Shown: positions 59,970 through 64,000 of the stretch, one piece after another
How positions within the stretch are numbered: the stretch's first letter is position 1
How the letters are laid out: every line of letters begins with the position of its first letter
From: Bacteroidales bacterium
GTDB lineage: Bacteria > Bacteroidota > Bacteroidia > Bacteroidales > WCHB1-69
Assembly: GCA_017649855.1 (NCBI GenBank)
Contig: JAGCGA010000036.1
Location: forward strand, 35,540 to 99,539
Direction of reading: 5' to 3'
Length of the DNA stretch: 64,000 nucleotides
Program-made: the position numbers and the translations under genes
Notes under the pieces: model-generated
What the model was told of the DNA's origin: nothing
The model's database searches: none
Seen by the model: the letters and a program-made list of their open reading frames with translations, nothing else

Positions 59970-59977
59970 CAAAGATA
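59970..59977 (-). promoter_or_regulatory. -7 box TATCTTTG of the DUF4143 ATPase gene
   Basis: The minus strand reads TATCTTTG followed by CAGTC, 21 bp before the ATG. The nearest of three direct repeats ends 1 bp upstream of this box, occupying the region where the -33 element would lie. Confidence 0.6.
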
Positions 59978-59978
59978 T

Positions 59979-60037
59979 AAAAAATCTCCGATTCTCAATA
60001 AAAAAATCTGCGATTTATTGTAAAAAAATCTCCGATT
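59979..60037. repeat. Three direct repeats at 22-bp period upstream of the DUF4143 ATPase
   Basis: AAAAAATCTCCGATT at 59979-59993, AAAAAATCTGCGATT at 60001-60015, AAAAAATCTCCGATT at 60023-60037. Starts are exactly 22 bp apart, two helical turns, so bound proteins would stack on one DNA face. The first and third copies are identical; the second differs at one base. The array adjoins the -7 box of the ATPase gene and ends 31 bp from the stop of the short FGE-like gene. A repressor or activator operator is likely; too short and close-spaced for CRISPR. Confidence 0.7.
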
Positions 60038-60067
60038 CTTTGTTATATGGAAGCTCTAAGCATTGTA

Positions 60068-60625
60068 TCACCTCCACATCGCGAAGCAATAGAAACCATA
60101 GCGCGTGTCCATGTCGGCAGGGACGAAGAAACGGAGGAATTGGACACCCTCCGGGGCGATATAGTCATCCAATGAAAAGATATTGGTGTCCGTTGTAAAC
60201 TTGAAGGTGCGCACTTTCAATTGCTGAACCAGCATTGATTCCGCCACGCGGTCGGTGCGCCAGCGGCAGTAGGCGGCTGCCTGCTCGGGCGTCACGCCCA
60301 AGACCGGCCGATTGCGGAATTGGGGATGATTTGCATAGACTACCGCGATGGAGTCTGGCATCAGCGCACGCGCCGCCGACAGATCGAGAATGGATGACTG
60401 GTACTGTTCCGACTCTTTTCCATAAGTCTTTTCCAACCACCATTGGTACTCCAGCCAATCCACATTCAAGACGTATGATTTATCGCACAGTGTTTCGCCC
60501 ACAAACGGCGTCAGATTTACATTTGCGGCCACTTTCTGCTGCATTTTAGGGGTAAGTTGCTGCGCAAAAGTCGCATAAAAACACCCAACGCACAGCAAAA
60601 ACAGAAATATCGGTCGGAATTTCAT
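60068..60625 (-). CDS. Short exported GldJ/GldK-related protein (reduced FGE-sulfatase fold)
   Basis: 185 residues with a signal peptide (ending FYATFAQ, no lipobox). The mature part matches the first half of the GldJ/GldK FGE-like domain: CDKSYVLNVDWLEYQWWLEKTYG (compare ISNVDYLEYLYWLERVF in the GldJ of this window), PQFRNRPVLGVTPEQAAAYCRWRTDRV (compare VVGVNWLQATNYAAWRTDRV), and the end YGFYCFAMWR resembles GFRCAMAR. The large central part of the FGE fold, about 250 residues, is missing. It may be a compact paralogue rather than a broken gene, because the frame is intact and has its own start and signal. No partner genes are adjacent. Confidence 0.65.
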   Translation of the reverse strand: MKFRPIFLFLLCVGCFYATFAQQLTPKMQQKVAANVNLTPFVGETLCDKSYVLNVDWLEYQWWLEKTYGKESEQYQSSILDLSAARALMPDSIAVVYANHPQFRNRPVLGVTPEQAAAYCRWRTDRVAESMLVQQLKVRTFKFTTDTNIFSLDDYIAPEGVQFLRFFVPADMDTRYGFYCFAMWR

Positions 60626-60758
60626 AGGTCAAGGTTTTAAAGGTTTATATTATTACAAACGAAAAAAAAGCGGGAGTCTTGGGTGGATTCCAAGATTTCA
60701 GTAAAATCTTTGGATGTTAAAAAAACTTTCGGTTCTTTCTTGCTATTCAAAAAAAATG

Positions 60759-60766
60759 TATTTTTG
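60759..60766 (+). promoter_or_regulatory. -7 box TATTTTTG of the fic gene
   Basis: TATTTTTG followed by TCGGCG; the transcript would begin at about 60773, at the base of the leader hairpin. Confidence 0.5.
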
Positions 60767-60773
60767 TCGGCGA

Positions 60774-60797
60774 AAAGGTGGCCTAACAGCCACCTTT
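60774..60797 (+). promoter_or_regulatory. Leader hairpin at the 5' end of the fic transcript
   Basis: AAAGGTGGC (60774-60782) and GCCACCTTT (60789-60797), loop CTAACA. No T run follows, and it lies between the promoter and the ATG at 60816, so it is a leader structure, possibly stabilising the mRNA or a regulatory site, not a terminator. Confidence 0.5.
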
Positions 60798-60815
60798 AAC
60801 AAAACATTTTAAACA

Positions 60816-61892
60816 ATGAGATATTTAACATTAGAAAAAGCCATTGCCCTATGGCAGAACATCCAGCCGCTGTCAGAAAACGATCAATTCTGGTTGAACC
60901 GCCGATTTATGGTTGATTTCAACTACAACTCAAACCATATTGAAGGGAACACGCTAACATACGGGCAAACCGAAATCCTGCTCTTGCTCGGCAAAGTAGT
61001 AGGCGAGGCTAATGTGAAAGATGTCCAAGATATGACAGCGAGCAACGTCACTCTCAATATGATGAAAGAAGAGGCTCTTGTACAAGGGACACCTCTCACA
61101 CAAAACCTCATTCGAACATTGCACCGCACTTTGCTGCGCGAGGATTATACCGTTTACCGCAATCTGTCTGGAGGTATGACAACAAGTTACACCGTCCACG
61201 CCGGACAATACAAGACCCGCCCCAACAGCGTCATCACACGCTATGGCGATCGTTTCGAGTACGCCTCGCCCGAAGAGACTCCGGCCTTGATGACCGACCT
61301 TGTGGACTGGTACAATCAAGCGGAGAGAGAAGGCAAACTGTCACCTGTGGAACTGGCCACACTATTCCACTATCGCTATATCCGCATCCACCCTTTCGAG
61401 GACGGGAACGGACGCATAGCCCGATTACTGGTCAACTACATCCTGACCAAGCACAACTATCCGATGATTGTAGTGCGCAGCCGACTGAAGAGCAACTACT
61501 TGGAGGCCTTACACCAAGCCGATGAGCTTGTTGGTGCCGCACCTCACGATGGAGCTCACGCCACATTACAGCAAATCAGACCTTTCTTGCAGTATTTCAA
61601 AGGATTAATGGCTGAAGAGATTTATACTACCGTGTGCTTTCTGACAGAACATAAGGACAATCTTTGGTGGTATGACGGCGAACGTATTGAATTCCGTTCA
61701 GCCAATTACAACAAACTACTGATGTTGATGATGTCTGAACCAGTGTTAACACTCTCGGAAATGCAAAACCGTATGGGCATCAATATGTCTGCGGTCAAAA
61801 AGCTGGTTGGGCAACTACTTGACAAACATTATATTGAGCGTGGTTCAACAGAAGGTTCCTGGCGCGTGTTTATCACACCGTCGGTGCGATAA
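60816..61892 (+). CDS. Fic-domain protein (AMPylase-type), N-terminally autoinhibited
   Basis: 358 residues. The Fic motif HPFEDGNGR is at 192-200 with the flap region upstream. The N-terminal inhibitory helix is SNHIEGN (S39 to N45; E43 is the inhibitory glutamate), which makes it class II, with regulation inside the same protein. After the Fic fold there is a C-terminal winged-helix-like region (LSEMQNRMGINMSAVKKLV) that could bind DNA. Fic enzymes add AMP to hydroxyl side chains of targets. It has no antitoxin partner. Its 3' end overlaps the convergent miaA by 20 bp. Confidence 0.92.
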   Translation: MRYLTLEKAIALWQNIQPLSENDQFWLNRRFMVDFNYNSNHIEGNTLTYGQTEILLLLGKVVGEANVKDVQDMTASNVTLNMMKEEALVQGTPLTQNLIRTLHRTLLREDYTVYRNLSGGMTTSYTVHAGQYKTRPNSVITRYGDRFEYASPEETPALMTDLVDWYNQAEREGKLSPVELATLFHYRYIRIHPFEDGNGRIARLLVNYILTKHNYPMIVVRSRLKSNYLEALHQADELVGAAPHDGAHATLQQIRPFLQYFKGLMAEEIYTTVCFLTEHKDNLWWYDGERIEFRSANYNKLLMLMMSEPVLTLSEMQNRMGINMSAVKKLVGQLLDKHYIERGSTEGSWRVFITPSVR

Positions 61893-62643
61893 CCCTGTAT
61901 ATCTCCGCCATTTTCTCATCCTCCGACAAGGCCACATCTATCCAGTGGATGTCGAAGCTGAGGCGCTCCATGCGGCGGAACCAGGTCATCTGGCGTTTGG
62001 AAAACTGATGGATGGCCGTGTTGAGCGAGGAGAACATCTCCTCATAACTGATTTCACCCAGGAGATACAATGTAACGAATTTGTATTCAAGTCCATAACG
62101 GATCAATATTTCCGAAGGGACACCCTCGTCCAGCAAGTTCTTCACCTCCTCAATCATCCCCTCCTCCAAGCGGGCTTTGAGCCGCTGGGTGATGCGCGTG
62201 CGAATCAAATCGCGGTCGCCCCGCAGCCCGAAGATGACCGACGGCACGGGGTCCGACAATATCTGGCTGTCCTCCTGCCATTTGAAACGATAACCCGACA
62301 GCACCGCCTCAATATAAAGGCCACTGCCGCCGCAGATCACCACTTGCTTGCCCCGACTCTGAATGTCGCGCATCGCCTTGAACGCCTCCTGCTGGTAGCG
62401 ATAGACGTTGTACTTCACGCCCGGTTCTTCAATGTCGATGAGATGGTATGGCACCGGCTGCCCGTTGTACTGATACTCGGAGATATCCTTGCCCGTGCCG
62501 ATGTCCATGCGGCGATAGACCTGGCGCGAGTCGGCACTCACAATCTCGCCGCCCAGCTCGGCAGCCAGGCGCACCGCAATGTGCGTCTTGCCCGTGGCGG
62601 TGGGACCCAAAATCGTGATGATAGGTTTCTCTTCGTTCATCAT
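61873..62643 (-). CDS. miaA: tRNA dimethylallyltransferase, short form
   Basis: Isopentenylates A37 of tRNAs reading UNN codons. 256 residues, about 50 fewer than typical MiaA. The P-loop is GPTATGKT (13-20), with SADSRQVYRRMDIGTGK, and the C-terminal tRNA-binding segment SKRQMTWFRR. The stretch between the GGSGLYIEAVLSGY segment and the C-terminal domain lacks the usual insertion domain helices and the R-x2-RALE motif. The catalytic core looks intact. A second, full-length MiaA might exist elsewhere in the genome. Its ATG overlaps the phosphoesterase stop by 4 bp. Confidence 0.88.
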   Translation of the reverse strand: MMNEEKPIITILGPTATGKTHIAVRLAAELGGEIVSADSRQVYRRMDIGTGKDISEYQYNGQPVPYHLIDIEEPGVKYNVYRYQQEAFKAMRDIQSRGKQVVICGGSGLYIEAVLSGYRFKWQEDSQILSDPVPSVIFGLRGDRDLIRTRITQRLKARLEEGMIEEVKNLLDEGVPSEILIRYGLEYKFVTLYLLGEISYEEMFSSLNTAIHQFSKRQMTWFRRMERLSFDIHWIDVALSEDEKMAEIYRVIAPTV

Positions 62644-63149
62644 TTCACGGGTTGTAGTTTGGGTTCGTCAAAAATTTCAAGGTCAAAGATGCGTTCTCCG
62701 TCAATTTTAAGGCGCATCATGGTTAGGCGGGTGTGAAAACCGTAGCGTCCCGCGGCCCCGGGATTGATGAAAAGCAGGTTATGCTGTTTGTCGAACATCA
62801 CCTTTAAGATATGGGAGTGGCCGGCCACCAGAATGGTCGGCTTGGCTTGACGGATCAGTTCCAGCGCCCTGGGGTCATACTTGCCTGGATAACCCACAAT
62901 ATGTCGAATGGCCACCGTGTGCTGCTCGCACTGGAAGACCTGATTCTCCGGGATCTCGCGACGGATGTCCCAGTCATCGCAGTTGCCATACACAGCGCGC
63001 ACGGTGGGCGCAATGGCGGCCAGCTCGTCAAGGATAAAATCGTCCACGATGTCGCCCGCATGCCAGATCTCATCGCACTCCTTGAAGAACTCGAAGGCGT
63101 CGGGGTGCAGATAGCCATGCGTGTCCGATAACAACCCTATCTTCTTCAT
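62640..63149 (-). CDS. YfcE/MJ0936-family metallophosphoesterase
   Basis: 169 residues from the ATG at 63149 (MKKIGLLSDTHGYLHPDAF); the longer frame upstream runs through rlmB. Metal ligands: D9 and H11 (SDTHG), D33 region (HAGDIVDD), N56-type (GNCDDWD), and GHSH near the C-terminus. A phosphodiesterase for small molecules; substrate unknown. It is linked by 4-bp overlaps to rlmB upstream and to miaA downstream, so the three genes form an operon. Confidence 0.9.
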   Translation of the reverse strand: MKKIGLLSDTHGYLHPDAFEFFKECDEIWHAGDIVDDFILDELAAIAPTVRAVYGNCDDWDIRREIPENQVFQCEQHTVAIRHIVGYPGKYDPRALELIRQAKPTILVAGHSHILKVMFDKQHNLLFINPGAAGRYGFHTRLTMMRLKIDGERIFDLEIFDEPKLQPVK

Positions 63150-63910
63150 TCTTTCACGGGATTGCGTTGTTTCACCACCTCGAAGAGCGTGATGCCCGTG
63201 GCCACGGAGACGTTGAGCGAGCGGATGGTGCCCACCATAGGGATGGTGATGGTGTCGTTGCAATGGCGCAGGTAGTCCCACGCAATGCCCTCGTACTCGT
63301 TGCCCATAATGAGGCAGAGCGGACCGGTCATATCCTTGTTGTAGAGCGCATGGTTGGCCTTCTCGGTCACCCCGACCACCTCAATGCCGGAATCCTTGAG
63401 ATATTGGATAACCTCCACCAAGTTGGAGTGGCGGCAGACGGGGATTTTGTTCAGCGCGCCGGCGGAGCTTTTGACGGCATCTTCGTTGAGTTGCGCACCG
63501 CCGTTGAGGGGCAGAATGATGGCATCCACGCCCGCACACTCGGCCGACCGCGCGATGGCGCCCACATTGCGCACGTCCGTGACCTTGTCAAGCAGCAACA
63601 GGAACGGCACGCGCCCTTCCTCGAAGATGGTGGGCACGATATCGAAGATACTGCTGTATTCGATGGCGGAGAGGAAGGCCACCACGCCCTGGTGGTTGTT
63701 GCGCGTGAGGCGGTTTAGCTTTTCGAGGGGCACATATTGGAAGGGGATCTTGTGCTGGCGCACTTCAAAGAAAAGCTGCTTGAAAAGTTCTCCCTGAAGA
63801 CCTTTCTGGAACAGGACCTTATCGATGGTCTTGCCACTCTCGATGGCCTCAAAGATGGGGCGCATACCATAGATGAGAGCGGCATTTTCGGAGGTTGGTT
63901 TCTGGTACAT
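63146..63910 (-). CDS. rlmB: 23S rRNA 2'-O-methyltransferase RlmB-like (SpoU/TrmH family)
   Basis: 254 residues. An N-terminal RNA-binding domain (ALIYGMRPIFEAIESG) precedes the SPOUT methyltransferase domain with motif 1 LLLDKVTDVRNVGAIARSAECAG, motif 2 LIMGNEYEGI and motif 3 IPMVGTIRSLNVSVATGI, where the knot binds SAM. Probably methylates G2251 of 23S rRNA, although closely related TrmH-type members act elsewhere. A -7 box TATTTTTG is at 63936-63943 on the same strand. The 90 bp to the window end hold no further gene. Confidence 0.9.
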   Translation of the reverse strand: MYQKPTSENAALIYGMRPIFEAIESGKTIDKVLFQKGLQGELFKQLFFEVRQHKIPFQYVPLEKLNRLTRNNHQGVVAFLSAIEYSSIFDIVPTIFEEGRVPFLLLLDKVTDVRNVGAIARSAECAGVDAIILPLNGGAQLNEDAVKSSAGALNKIPVCRHSNLVEVIQYLKDSGIEVVGVTEKANHALYNKDMTGPLCLIMGNEYEGIAWDYLRHCNDTITIPMVGTIRSLNVSVATGITLFEVVKQRNPVKE

Positions 63911-63935
63911 TGCGGTGGTGTTGGAATTGGAGGTG

Positions 63936-63943
63936 CAAAAATA
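63936..63943 (-). promoter_or_regulatory. -7 box TATTTTTG of rlmB operon
   Basis: The minus strand reads TATTTTTG followed by CACCTCC, 25 bp before the rlmB start codon. Confidence 0.55.
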
Positions 63944-64000
63944 GCAAAATTGTCGGGATTTTGTTCGCGTCAGCGGGCGGGCCTTAATGACTCTATAGAC

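Noticed and set aside
59979..60037. Possible CRISPR array
   Set aside because: Units are 15 bp with 7-bp gaps, only three copies, and no cas genes; fits an operator better.

Overview
The window looks like a chromosomal segment of a Bacteroidota (Bacteroidetes) bacterium, probably of the order Bacteroidales. Evidence: type IX secretion (T9SS) and gliding-type genes (porU, a porP/SprF family gene, gldJ, gldD); secreted proteins with T9SS C-terminal sorting domains; an S46 dipeptidyl-peptidase; a single-domain sigma-70 with the Bacteroidota RpoD layout; few Shine-Dalgarno sequences; and, upstream of most transcription units, the Bacteroidota -7 box TAnnTTTG (TATCTTTG or TATTTTTG). No rRNA operon, plasmid or phage module, insertion sequence or CRISPR array is visible. 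I do not name a genus.

Layout. 1-16.5 kb: aspS (partial), radA, rseC, a small nucleotide kinase, a CotH-kinase protein, a DUF937 protein, a VanX-like dipeptidase, an S46 (DPP7-like) peptidase, lspA with a cysteine-less DksA-like protein, a secreted endonuclease/phosphatase-fold protein with a sorting domain, gldD, rpoD, an HtrA protease, rplU-rpmA, holA and tRNA-Cys. 16.5-25 kb: pyrB-pyrI, then the divergent porU / porP-gldJ locus. 25-33 kb: atpD-atpC, tRNA-Gly, a secreted peptidylarginine-deiminase-like enzyme, palindromic repeats, alaS and a YD-repeat-like protein. 33-39 kb: a cobalamin riboswitch in front of the anaerobic ribonucleotide reductase genes nrdD-nrdG, then a chagasin-type lipoprotein, a glycosyltransferase and a C1-family cysteine peptidase. 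39-50.5 kb: a long minus-strand series mixing envelope and housekeeping genes (FemAB/GNAT-like, gpsA, acyltransferase, Wzx-type flippase, opine-dehydrogenase-like, punA, lpxK, phoH, M23 peptidase, coaE, folP, rpe). 50.5-57 kb: an outer-membrane barrel protein, murB, a lipoprotein, an AsmA-family protein and ybaK.

57-61 kb is a visibly AT-richer accessory stretch. It holds a putative structured RNA with its own promoter and terminator-like end, two small exported proteins, a DUF4143 ATPase whose promoter carries three direct repeats at an exact 22-bp period, a short secreted relative of GldJ/GldK, and a Fic protein. 61.9-64 kb returns to housekeeping genes (a short miaA, a YfcE-like phosphoesterase, rlmB).

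How the genes fit together: PorU (the T9SS sortase), the PorP-like barrel, GldJ and GldD are envelope parts of the secretion/gliding machine. The deiminase and the endonuclease-fold protein are likely cargo of that machine. LspA matures the many lipoproteins; LpxK, the flippase, the acyltransferase, the glycosyltransferase, MurB, AsmA and M23 build the envelope. The strongest items for follow-up are the structured RNA at 57.2-57.4 kb, the PPAD-like enzyme, the B12 riboswitch on a class III reductase, and the 22-bp repeat promoter.
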